NCBI GenBank assembly: GCA_029262035.1
Contig: JAJDAE010000138.1
Coordinates: 1-37,524, forward strand
Direction: 5' to 3'
DNA length: 37,524 bases
From: Candidatus Zhuqueibacterota bacterium
GTDB lineage: Bacteria; Zhuqueibacterota; Zhuqueibacteria; Oceanimicrobiales; Oceanimicrobiaceae
Both the position numbers and the translations under genes were made by a program. This document shows, one piece after another, positions 1-6,328 of the stretch. Position 1 is the stretch's first letter; every line of letters starts with the position of its first letter. Under the pieces are notes generated by a model, which saw only the letters and a list, made by a program, of their open reading frames with translations, made no database searches and was not told where the DNA came from.

Positions 1-1044
1 GGTCAGCAATTTATCTTCAAGTTTTTCGCTTATATAGTACTCTCGCACACCTTCTTGAATTTTCCCAATATTTCTCTGAACAGCCTTTTCTGCAAGATAT
101 TGCGCCCGGGAATCAAGGGTGGTATAAATTGAAAGTCCGGCAGTATAAAGGTTGTAACCATATTTCTCCTGCATAACCTGGCGCACATACTCGGTAAAAT
201 ATGGTGCCAGTCCATAAGCTGTATTTTGTTCTTTAGTTAAATCAATTGGGCTGCTAATAAAAGTTTTGTACTCTTCTTCTGATAAAAAATCTGTTTCCCG
301 CATTGCGTTAAGCACAACATTTCGTCGGGTCAAACATCTATTCGGATGCCTGATTGGAGAATACCGGTTTGGCGCTTTTAGTAAACCCACAAGAATAGCA
401 CTTTCATCTACCGCTATATCCTGCACATCCTTTCCAAAGAAGACAACCGAGGCAGATTGCACACCATAAGCGCTTTGTCCAAAATACATATGATTGAGAT
501 ACATCTCTAAAATTTCAGGCTTTGTATAGGTTCGTTCAATCTGAATTGCAGTAATCAGTTCTTTGATTTTTCGTGTATAGGTTTTTTCGAGTGTTAAATA
601 TAACTGCTTGGCGAGCTGCTGAGTTAAAGTGCTTGCCCCCTGGCCTGAGAGATCCGCAGTGACAATATTTTTAAAAACAGCACCGAATAGCCGTCGGATA
701 TCCATACCCCAATGGTCGTAAAACCTGCGATCTTCCGTTGCAATTATAGCGTCTATGAGATGCTCCGGCATTTCTTCTAAGGGTACAAAACTTCGTTTTT
801 GTTCATAATACTCATGAATCACTTTCATGTCGGAGGAGTATACCACCGAAGCCAACTTTGGCTTGTACTCTTCCAGTTGTTTCAATGAAGGTAGGTCGCG
901 AGTTATCAAAAATAGATAAATTACCCCGGCAAAAACAAAGAAGATCCCCAAAAAACTCCATATTTTGGTCCTAGTATTAGTTGGTTGTCTGCCCACGTTC
1001 ATGGTAAAACCCGACTCTTCAGAATCTCTAACTTGTCTTTTCAT
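1..1044 (-). CDS. mrcA: Class A penicillin-binding protein (PBP1A type), partial
   Basis: The last 348 codons readable on this strand are the N-terminal part of a bifunctional peptidoglycan synthase; the C-terminus lies beyond base 1. The protein begins with a short basic cytoplasmic tail and one membrane segment (about residues 27-46). The GT51 glycosyltransferase domain follows with its family motifs: EDRRFYDHWG with the catalytic Glu, GASTLTQQLAKQLYL, RKIKELITAIQIE and then a YFG..AYGVQSAS stretch. It should polymerise lipid II glycan strands in the periplasm. The transpeptidase domain would start near the cut edge and cannot be seen. The ATG at 1044 is chosen because the frame opens there; an in-frame ATG at 1002 is also possible. 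It lies 65 bases upstream of lpxH's stop in the same direction, so the gene order on this strand is lpxH then mrcA. The family call is secure; the gene symbol is by family only. Confidence 0.93.
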   Translation of the reverse strand, partial: MKRQVRDSEESGFTMNVGRQPTNTRTKIWSFLGIFFVFAGVIYLFLITRDLPSLKQLEEYKPKLASVVYSSDMKVIHEYYEQKRSFVPLEEMPEHLIDAIIATEDRRFYDHWGMDIRRLFGAVFKNIVTADLSGQGASTLTQQLAKQLYLTLEKTYTRKIKELITAIQIERTYTKPEILEMYLNHMYFGQSAYGVQSASVVFFGKDVQDIAVDESAILVGLLKAPNRYSPIRHPNRCLTRRNVVLNAMRETDFLSEEEYKTFISSPIDLTKEQNTAYGLAPYFTEYVRQVMQEKYGYNLYTAGLSIYTTLDSRAQYLAEKAVQRNIGKIQEGVREYYISEKLEDKLLT

Positions 1045-1109
1045 AAAATTCGTTTTCCATTATTCCATTTTATACTTTTCAATAGAACCTTAGTTTCACA
1101 ATTATAGAT

Positions 1110-1826
1110 TTAAAGCCATTCAGCAAATTCAAATTTTTTACCTGACAATTTCAAGTAGTTAAAATTCCGAATCCATTCGCCCAGGTTGATGTAATGTTTA
1201 TCCTGATGATGATGCTCAAATACTGACATATGCGTATGTCCCAAAATTACTGCATCAAACCCATTACCTAATTTTTGATGAGCGAACTCCCTGTAATCTT
1301 CAATAAATGGGTTTATTTTATGTTCACGTCTCCCTCTGGAAAACAACCGCGTAATAGCAATCCCTACATCGGGATGTAACAACCGGAAAAGAAAAATACT
1401 AACGGGGCTTTTAAAAACACGCTTAATTAGACGTAATTTCCATTCCCCTTTGGTCAGGCCATCACCATGAGCAATAAACAATTTCAATTGGTTGTGCGAA
1501 ACAATTTGTGGATGATGATAAATTTTGACCCCTAATTCCTTTTCAAAAAATGACTCATGCCAAATATCGTGGTTGCCGGTGAAATACCGGACTTCGGTTC
1601 CCGATTCGATAAGTTCATTTAATCCGGCCAACGCTTTGATGTTGATTTTGGGAATTGCCCTTGCATATTCAAACCAAAAATCATACAAATCACCAACAAT
1701 ATAAAGGATATCGGCTTTACCGGAAATTTCAACAAAAAAGGATCGTAACTTCTCTATTTTGTTTCTCTCAATCTCCTCATCATGCCCGCCCAAGTGGACA
1801 TCGGATATAAAGTATATTGTTTTCAT
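1110..1826 (-). CDS. lpxH: UDP-2,3-diacylglucosamine diphosphatase
   Basis: This is a 238-residue calcineurin-like phosphoesterase of usual LpxH length. The metal-binding signatures appear in order: SDVHLGG near residue 8, GDLYDFW near 45, GNHD near 84, AHGDG near 118 and GHTHMS near 196. LpxH cleaves UDP-2,3-diacylglucosamine to lipid X at the inner membrane, the fourth step of lipid A synthesis, so the organism should have a lipopolysaccharide outer membrane. The hydrophobic and basic stretch around residues 125-165 matches the helical insertion cap of the family. It is divergent from the microcompartment genes, with 172 bases between the two start codons. A generic metallophosphoesterase is the alternative, but the motif set and length favour LpxH. 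Confidence 0.88.
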   Translation of the reverse strand: MKTIYFISDVHLGGHDEEIERNKIEKLRSFFVEISGKADILYIVGDLYDFWFEYARAIPKINIKALAGLNELIESGTEVRYFTGNHDIWHESFFEKELGVKIYHHPQIVSHNQLKLFIAHGDGLTKGEWKLRLIKRVFKSPVSIFLFRLLHPDVGIAITRLFSRGRREHKINPFIEDYREFAHQKLGNGFDAVILGHTHMSVFEHHHQDKHYINLGEWIRNFNYLKLSGKKFEFAEWL

Positions 1827-1904
1827 TTGAAAAATTAGAGATTAAAAATCAAAAAAGCAACCCGTTTTAGCCACGTCTTATTACTTATCCCGAATAGAAA
1901 ACTG

Positions 1905-1933
1905 TTGACAAAGTTCAAAAGAATTGTTATTCT
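1905..1933 (+). promoter_or_regulatory. Sigma70-type promoter of the BMC-ispE operon
   Basis: A perfect TTGACA at 1905-1910 is followed after 17 bases by TATTCT at 1928-1933 (four of six matches to TATAAT). The predicted start near 1940 leaves a leader of about 58 bases, which ends in an AAGGAGA ribosome site before the ATG at 1999. No other good promoter is seen between lpxH and the shell genes. Read by eye from consensus. Confidence 0.6.
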
Positions 1934-1936
1934 TTT
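1917..1936. promoter_or_regulatory. Palindromic operator candidate over the BMC promoter
   Basis: AAAAGAAT (1917-1924), a TGTT centre and ATTCTTTT (1929-1936) form a perfect 8-4-8 inverted repeat. It covers half of the promoter spacer and the whole -10 element, the classic place for a repressor site. It is not followed by a T tract and lies upstream of the predicted transcript start, so it is not a terminator. No regulator gene is adjacent; the protein that would bind it is unknown. Confidence 0.4.
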
Positions 1937-1998
1937 CATGCAATATTTTTTTCATTAAAGAGTTTAAAATTAAATAACTTAGCAAGGAGATTCCTTTT

Positions 1999-2274
1999 AT
2001 GAGCTTAGATGCTTTAGGAATGATCGAAACAAGAGGTCTCGTAGGGGCGATTGAAGCTGCAGATGCGATGGTTAAAGCTGCAAAAGTTAGTCTGATTGGT
2101 AAAGAAAAAATTGGCGGCGGTTATGTGACCGTCATGGTACGGGGCGACGTAGGCGCTGTTAAAGCAGCTACCGATGCCGGCGCCTCTGCAGCAGAAAAAG
2201 TAGGCGAGTTGGTTTCAGTGCACGTGATTCCAAGACCACACGCTGATGTTGAAATAATTCTACCAACCAAATAA
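1999..2274 (+). CDS. Bacterial microcompartment shell protein (BMC-H, PduA/EutM-like)
   Basis: This is a single 91-residue BMC domain, the normal size of a hexamer-forming shell tile. It carries the family core [20 protein letters not shown] and later [14 protein letters not shown] and VHVIPRPH. The pore loop reads KIGGG (residues 37-41), close to the KIGSG of PduA, so a canonical small polar pore is expected. BMC-H hexamers tile the protein shell of carboxysomes and metabolosomes in the cytoplasm. A strong AAGGAGA site precedes the ATG. The second shell gene starts 8 bases after its stop. No shell pentamer, aldehyde dehydrogenase, or signature enzyme is found in the window, so the cargo cannot be stated. 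Confidence 0.97.
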   Translation: MSLDALGMIETRGLVGAIEAADAMVKAAKVSLIGKEKIGGGYVTVMVRGDVGAVKAATDAGASAAEKVGELVSVHVIPRPHADVEIILPTK

Positions 2275-2282
2275 AACGAATC

Positions 2283-2723
2283 ATGGAAGAAGCATTAGGT
2301 CTAATTGAGACTAAGGGGCTGGTTGGCGCAATTGAAGCGGCCGATGCGATGGTTAAGGCTGCAAACGTTAAACTGTTGGGCACCGAAAATACAATTGCAG
2401 CGCTCATAACTGTAAAAATTTCAGGGGAAGTAGGAGCAGTCAAATCAGCTACAGACGCTGGTGCCAGAGCGGCTGAAAAAATAGGCGAACTGGTCTCTTG
2501 CCACGTCATTGCAAGACCCCACAAGGAAATAGACAAAATCGTTTCTGAAGATGTTCTCCCCCATAAATCGCCAACACCATTACAAGAGATAGAAAAACTA
2601 CCTGTAAAAGAATTGAGGAATTTAGCCAGAGAATACAAAGATTTCCCAATTCAGGGAAGAGAAATATCAAAAGCTAATAAAGAGTTGTTACTGGAAAAGT
2701 TCAGCTTATATTTCAGCAAATAA
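2283..2723 (+). CDS. BMC-H shell protein with altered pore and C-terminal SAP/Rho-N-like extension
   Basis: Residues 1-88 are a BMC domain ([40 protein letters not shown]) that looks like a duplicate of the upstream shell gene. The pore loop differs: where the first protein has KIGGG this one has NTIAA (36-40), so the pore is probably lined by other groups. Residues 104-143 add a tail with LPVKELRNLAREY and REISKANKELLLEKF, the helix-loop-helix look of SAP, Rho-N or HeH domains, which often bind nucleic acid. That assignment is by motif only. No clear ribosome site precedes the ATG and the gene follows its neighbour by 8 bases, so translational coupling is likely. Its stop is 3 bases before ispE. 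Confidence 0.95.
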   Translation: MEEALGLIETKGLVGAIEAADAMVKAANVKLLGTENTIAALITVKISGEVGAVKSATDAGARAAEKIGELVSCHVIARPHKEIDKIVSEDVLPHKSPTPLQEIEKLPVKELRNLAREYKDFPIQGREISKANKELLLEKFSLYFSK

Positions 2724-2726
2724 TAA

Positions 2727-3608
2727 ATGACTTCAATTTCCCTTCCATCATTTGCGAAAATAAACCTTGGTCTGTCAATTTTAAACAAACGCAATGACGG
2801 CTTTCACGAGTTAGAAACAATACTCCAGCAAATCAATATTAAAGATGAACTCCAAATAAGTTTATCAGATTCCGGCAAAGTATCCTTAACTTGCAATAAG
2901 ACCGGTATTCCGACTGATGAATCAAACTTATGTTGCAGAGCGACCCGGTTGTTTAAAAAATATGCAAGAATCCAAGTTGGTGTCAATATAAAACTAACTA
3001 AAAATATTCCCTGGGGAGCAGGATTGGGGGGTGGTAGCAGCAATGCGGCAGTAACCTTACTCGCTTTGAACAAATTGTACAAAACCAATTTCAGTGTTGA
3101 TAATTTAAAAGAGATGGCGGCCCAGTTAGGTTCGGATATTCCATTTTTTATAGAAGGTGGGACGGCTTTCGCTTACGGAAGGGGTGAAAAGTTAAAAACT
3201 ATAAACAATAATTGTAAATATAATCACGTTTTAATCGTTTTTCCCAATGTTCAAATATCAACTAAATGGGCATACACCAATTTGAATTTAGACTTGACAA
3301 ATAAGGAAAAAAGTGTTATCTTGTCGGGTTTTAAAGATAGGGGTGCCGTTAACTTGGACATCTTTGAGGCATTGAAAAATGACTTTGAAGATGTTGTTTT
3401 TTTAAAGTATCCACTGTTGGGTGAAATAAAGACGCAATTGCAGGAGTCAAACGCAGTAATTGCGAGTTTATCGGGATCGGGGTCAGCCCTATTTGGGGTG
3501 TTCAAAACAAATAGTGACGTAGTAAAGGCCCACAGTTTATTTGAAAAAAAATTCAAAACCTTCACAACAGGTTTTGAAAATTGGGGATATCATCAAGTAA
3601 ACAATTAA
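2727..3608 (+). CDS. ispE: 4-diphosphocytidyl-2-C-methyl-D-erythritol kinase
   Basis: This is a 293-residue GHMP kinase. The N-terminal FAKINLGL stretch holds the substrate Lys, the ATP loop reads GAGLGGGSSNAA near residue 97, and the C-terminal motif is SGSGSALFG near 252; all are typical of IspE. It phosphorylates CDP-methylerythritol in the MEP route to isoprenoids in the cytoplasm. It starts 3 bases after the second microcompartment gene, with no own ribosome site, so its translation may depend on that gene. Downstream spoVG, tRNA-Gln and prs keep the order seen in many bacteria. A GHMP kinase of another pathway is unlikely given motif and neighbourhood. Confidence 0.96.
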   Translation: MTSISLPSFAKINLGLSILNKRNDGFHELETILQQINIKDELQISLSDSGKVSLTCNKTGIPTDESNLCCRATRLFKKYARIQVGVNIKLTKNIPWGAGLGGGSSNAAVTLLALNKLYKTNFSVDNLKEMAAQLGSDIPFFIEGGTAFAYGRGEKLKTINNNCKYNHVLIVFPNVQISTKWAYTNLNLDLTNKEKSVILSGFKDRGAVNLDIFEALKNDFEDVVFLKYPLLGEIKTQLQESNAVIASLSGSGSALFGVFKTNSDVVKAHSLFEKKFKTFTTGFENWGYHQVNN

Positions 3609-3661
3609 ATTTTAACCTAACTTAGCACTTGGCTAATGTTGGCTATTATACGGAGTGAGGC

Positions 3662-3964
3662 ATGGAGATAACAGAAGTTAACGTCAGTCTCAGAAACGAA
3701 GACAAACTTAAAGCCTTCGTTAACGTCACTTTTGATGATGTTTTCGTAGTTCGTGGCATGAAAATCATTAAAGGTTCTACCGGATATTTTATTAGTATGC
3801 CGAGCCGAAAAATGCCTGATGGATCATATAGGGATATTGCACATCCTATCCGAAATGAATTTCGGCAAAGTCTTGAAAAAATAATTCTTGACGAGTATCA
3901 AAATTCGCTTAGCCAAGAAGGCGGGCAACTTTCTGAAAAAATCGTTCAAGAAGTAGATCGATAA
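3662..3964 (+). CDS. spoVG: SpoVG family RNA-binding regulator
   Basis: This 100-residue protein matches SpoVG over nearly its full length: VRGMKIIKGSTGYFISMPSR, KMPDGSYRDIAHPI and a helical C-terminus. In Firmicutes SpoVG is a small site-specific nucleic-acid-binding protein acting in sporulation, division and virulence regulation; in non-sporulating bacteria its role is not settled. The name does not imply sporulation here. The ribosome site GGAGTGAGG lies just before the ATG. It sits 53 bases after ispE and 10 bases before tRNA-Gln, matching the ispE to prs neighbourhood of Bacillus but without purR, yabJ and glmU. Confidence 0.96.
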   Translation: MEITEVNVSLRNEDKLKAFVNVTFDDVFVVRGMKIIKGSTGYFISMPSRKMPDGSYRDIAHPIRNEFRQSLEKIILDEYQNSLSQEGGQLSEKIVQEVDR

Positions 3965-3974
3965 AATTTTACAC

Positions 3975-4046
3975 TGGGGCGTCGCCAAGCGGCAAGGCAC
4001 AGGGTTTTGATCCCTGCATTCGGAGGTTCGAATCCCCCCGCCCCAG
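3975..4046 (+). tRNA. tRNA-Gln (anticodon TTG)
   Basis: The 72-base cloverleaf has an acceptor TGGGGCG (3975-3981) pairing with CGCCCCA (4039-4045), discriminator G, anticodon stem CAGGG/CCCTG and loop TTTTGAT with TTG at positions 34-36. The T loop is TTCGAAT. The T stem GGAGG (4022-4026) faces CCCCC (4034-4038), giving one A-C mismatch at 4024/4036. CCA is not encoded. A tRNA-Gln between ispE and prs is common in other phyla. Confidence 0.97.
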
Positions 4047-4062
4047 CTGAGTTTATTATTAT

Positions 4063-4095
4063 AAATGACGGCCCCTCTTGGGTTTCCGTCATTTT
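4063..4095 (+). terminator. Rho-independent terminator after tRNA-Gln
   Basis: AAATGACGG (4063-4071) and CCGTCATTT (4086-4094) form a perfect 9-bp stem with a 14-base loop that itself holds CCC and GGG, and the 3' side runs into TTTT. It ends 20 bases before the prs start, so prs would need readthrough or a promoter inside this short gap. Confidence 0.75.
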
Positions 4096-4115
4096 CTATC
4101 TATTGTTATTGAAAA

Positions 4116-5051
4116 ATGTTACATAATCCAATTATTTTTTCTGGCAATGCTAATAAGCCTTTAGCCGAAAAAATTGCAGCATATTTAAAAACCTACGTTA
4201 GTGACGCGCAGATCAAGTATTTCAGTGACGGCGAGATTTGGGTAAAGTATGATCAAAATATTCGTGGTGCTGATGTCTTCATAATCCAGCCCACCATATC
4301 CCCTGCAAATAATCTTATGGAAATGCTTATTATGTTTGATGCCGCTAAACGCTCATCGGCAGAACGAATAACAGCAGTTATTCCATATTTTGGTTATGCA
4401 AGACAAGATAGAAAAGATCAGCCCCGGGTTTCAATAACCGCTAAATTGGCTGCAAATTTAATTACTACAGCCGGGGCAGACAGAATTCTTACTATGGATT
4501 TACATGCCCCCCAAATTCAGGGATTTTTCGATATCCCTGTCGATCATTTATATTCATCGTCAATATTTAGTGATCATTTTCGTGAAATGAATTTGCCGGA
4601 TCTTACAGTAATTTCACCTGATATCGGCGGTATTACCCTGGCCAGGGCATATGCAAAGAGACTAAACGCACCATTGGCAATTATAGACAAAAGACGACCT
4701 AAACACAATGAAGCCGAAATCCTTAATTTGATCGGTGATGTTAAAGATAGAAATATTTTAATAATTGATGATATTATTGACACAGCAGGTACACTTTGCA
4801 ATGCCGCTTTCGCTCTAAAAGAAAACGGTGCAAAAGATATTTACGTAGCTTGTACACACCCAGTTTTATCCGGCCCGGCTATCGAAAAATTAGAAAAAGC
4901 CCCTATTACGAGAATTAAAGTTTCAGATACAATAAATTTAACACCTGAAAAACAAATAGATAAAATAGATGTTTTAACGGCCTCAAAACTATTTGGCGAA
5001 TCTATAAAAAGAATACACGGAGAAGAATCAATTAGTTCTCTGTTTGATTAA
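4116..5051 (+). CDS. prs: Ribose-phosphate pyrophosphokinase
   Basis: This 311-residue enzyme has normal class I PRPP synthetase length. Visible signatures are FSDGEIWVKYDQNIRG near residue 37, YFGYARQDRK near 90 (ATP loop), MDLHAPQIQGFF near 125 with the metal-binding His, and the PRPP loop ILIIDDIIDTAGTL near 212. It makes PRPP from ribose 5-phosphate and ATP for nucleotide, His and Trp synthesis. rplY follows after 14 bases and pth next, the order seen in Bacillus and many proteobacteria. No Shine-Dalgarno sequence is seen in the 20 bases before the ATG, which follow a terminator. Confidence 0.98.
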   Translation: MLHNPIIFSGNANKPLAEKIAAYLKTYVSDAQIKYFSDGEIWVKYDQNIRGADVFIIQPTISPANNLMEMLIMFDAAKRSSAERITAVIPYFGYARQDRKDQPRVSITAKLAANLITTAGADRILTMDLHAPQIQGFFDIPVDHLYSSSIFSDHFREMNLPDLTVISPDIGGITLARAYAKRLNAPLAIIDKRRPKHNEAEILNLIGDVKDRNILIIDDIIDTAGTLCNAAFALKENGAKDIYVACTHPVLSGPAIEKLEKAPITRIKVSDTINLTPEKQIDKIDVLTASKLFGESIKRIHGEESISSLFD

Positions 5052-5065
5052 ATCTGGAGATTACA

Positions 5066-5710
5066 ATGTCGGAATCAATTTTAAATGCTCAAAAAAGAGA
5101 AACAACTAATAAAAAAGGTACAAAGGCAATCCGAAGAGAAGGAAGAGTCCCTGCTATTTACTATTTTCATGGCCAGGATTCTACTGCACTTTCTATAGAT
5201 GAAAAAGAACTTCGAGGAATTTTGTCATCAGATTCCAATATCATAGAACTTGCGTTTGATGATTCCAAGAAAACCAAGTGCGTAGTACGTGATATTCAAT
5301 GGGATCCTGTAACCAGTAAACCGGTGCACGTTGATTTTCTAGGTATAAAGATGACAGAAAAAATCACGATACAAGTCCCTGTCAATCTTATTGGAACGGC
5401 TACCGGTGTAAAAAACGAAGGCGGTATTCAACAACAGCTGCTTCGTGAACTTGAAGTAGAAGCCCTCCCCGCAGACTTACCCGAGCATTTTGATGTTGAT
5501 GTTACGGATTTGGAAATAGGGGATTCAATTCATGTCAGCGACATTGAAATTGATAAAGCTAAAATATTAAACGACCCGGAACAATCAATCGTTTCTATTA
5601 GCCATCCGAGAATTGAAGAAGAGGTTGAGGAAGCCGAAGTTGATGAAACAACAGAACCTGAAGTTATTGGTGAGAAGAAAGAAGAGGAAGAGCAAGAACA
5701 AGAAGATTAG
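5066..5710 (+). CDS. rplY: 50S ribosomal protein L25 (Ctc/TL5 form)
   Basis: The 214-residue protein has the long two-domain form: a 5S-rRNA-binding N-terminal beta-barrel (KGTKAIRREGRVPAIYY near residue 17, then HVDFLGI near 90) and a C-terminal TL5-like domain (IQVPVNLIGTATGVKNEGG, LEVEALPADLPEHFDVDV). It ends in a very acidic tail of Glu runs from about residue 185. It binds 5S rRNA in the central protuberance; the Ctc form is linked to stress in Bacillus. A GGAG site sits 8 bases before the ATG, and pth follows after 30 bases. Confidence 0.96.
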   Translation: MSESILNAQKRETTNKKGTKAIRREGRVPAIYYFHGQDSTALSIDEKELRGILSSDSNIIELAFDDSKKTKCVVRDIQWDPVTSKPVHVDFLGIKMTEKITIQVPVNLIGTATGVKNEGGIQQQLLRELEVEALPADLPEHFDVDVTDLEIGDSIHVSDIEIDKAKILNDPEQSIVSISHPRIEEEVEEAEVDETTEPEVIGEKKEEEEQEQED

Positions 5711-5740
5711 CCTCCAGCTTAGGAACAGCATCACCATTAG

Positions 5741-6313
5741 ATGGAAACAACTCATGTGATTGTTGGTTTGGGCAACCCTGGTTTTAAATATCGTAAAACC
5801 AGGCACAATATTGGCTTTATGGTAATTGATGAATTAAGAAAGAAATATACAGTAATATCAAAAAAAAGGACAAGGCTCTATCAAACTTTTGAAATAAATA
5901 TTAACGAAAACCAAAAAGCGATCCTCGTTAAACCTATGACATTCATGAACAATAGCGGGGCAGCTTTAAGAGTATTGATAGATAAACATGATTTCCAATT
6001 AAATAAAATACTAGTAGTATTCGATGACTATCATCTGCCGTTCGGAAAACTCAGAATACGACCTAAAGGTACTTCAGGTGGACATAATGGAATTAAATCT
6101 ATTATTGAACACTTTCAAAATGACCAATTTCCAAGAATAAAAATCGGTATCGGGCAAGATGAAATGCCAGACGTTATTCGATTTGTACTTGGGAAATTTA
6201 ATAAAGTTGAAAAGAAGAAACTTTCTGAAATAATTTCCAATACTTCTGAAGCATGCTGCTTCACACTAGTTTACGGCATAGATAAAGCAATGAGTACATT
6301 TAACAAGAGTTAA
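5741..6313 (+). CDS. pth: Peptidyl-tRNA hydrolase
   Basis: This 190-residue protein has the Pth signatures: VGLGNPGFKYRKTRHNIGF with the catalytic His near residue 22, KPMTFMNNSG near 66, then DDYHLPFGKLRIRPKGTSGG and HNGIKSI. The Asp of DDYHLPFG is the expected partner of the catalytic His. It releases peptides from prematurely dropped peptidyl-tRNA. It keeps the prs-ctc-pth order. The ribosome site is weak (AGGAA about 18 bases upstream), so coupling with rplY is plausible. Confidence 0.97.
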   Translation: METTHVIVGLGNPGFKYRKTRHNIGFMVIDELRKKYTVISKKRTRLYQTFEININENQKAILVKPMTFMNNSGAALRVLIDKHDFQLNKILVVFDDYHLPFGKLRIRPKGTSGGHNGIKSIIEHFQNDQFPRIKIGIGQDEMPDVIRFVLGKFNKVEKKKLSEIISNTSEACCFTLVYGIDKAMSTFNKS

Positions 6314-6328
6314 CCAAGGAGGTTCGAA

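Noticed and set aside
2168-2638. Open frame on the minus strand across both BMC genes
   Set aside because: It is a shadow of two certain shell genes, with no motif and no ribosome site.
1999-2723. A complete metabolosome or carboxysome locus
   Set aside because: Only two hexamer-type shell genes are present; no pentamer, RuBisCO, diol dehydratase, glycyl-radical enzyme or aldehyde dehydrogenase is encoded in the window.
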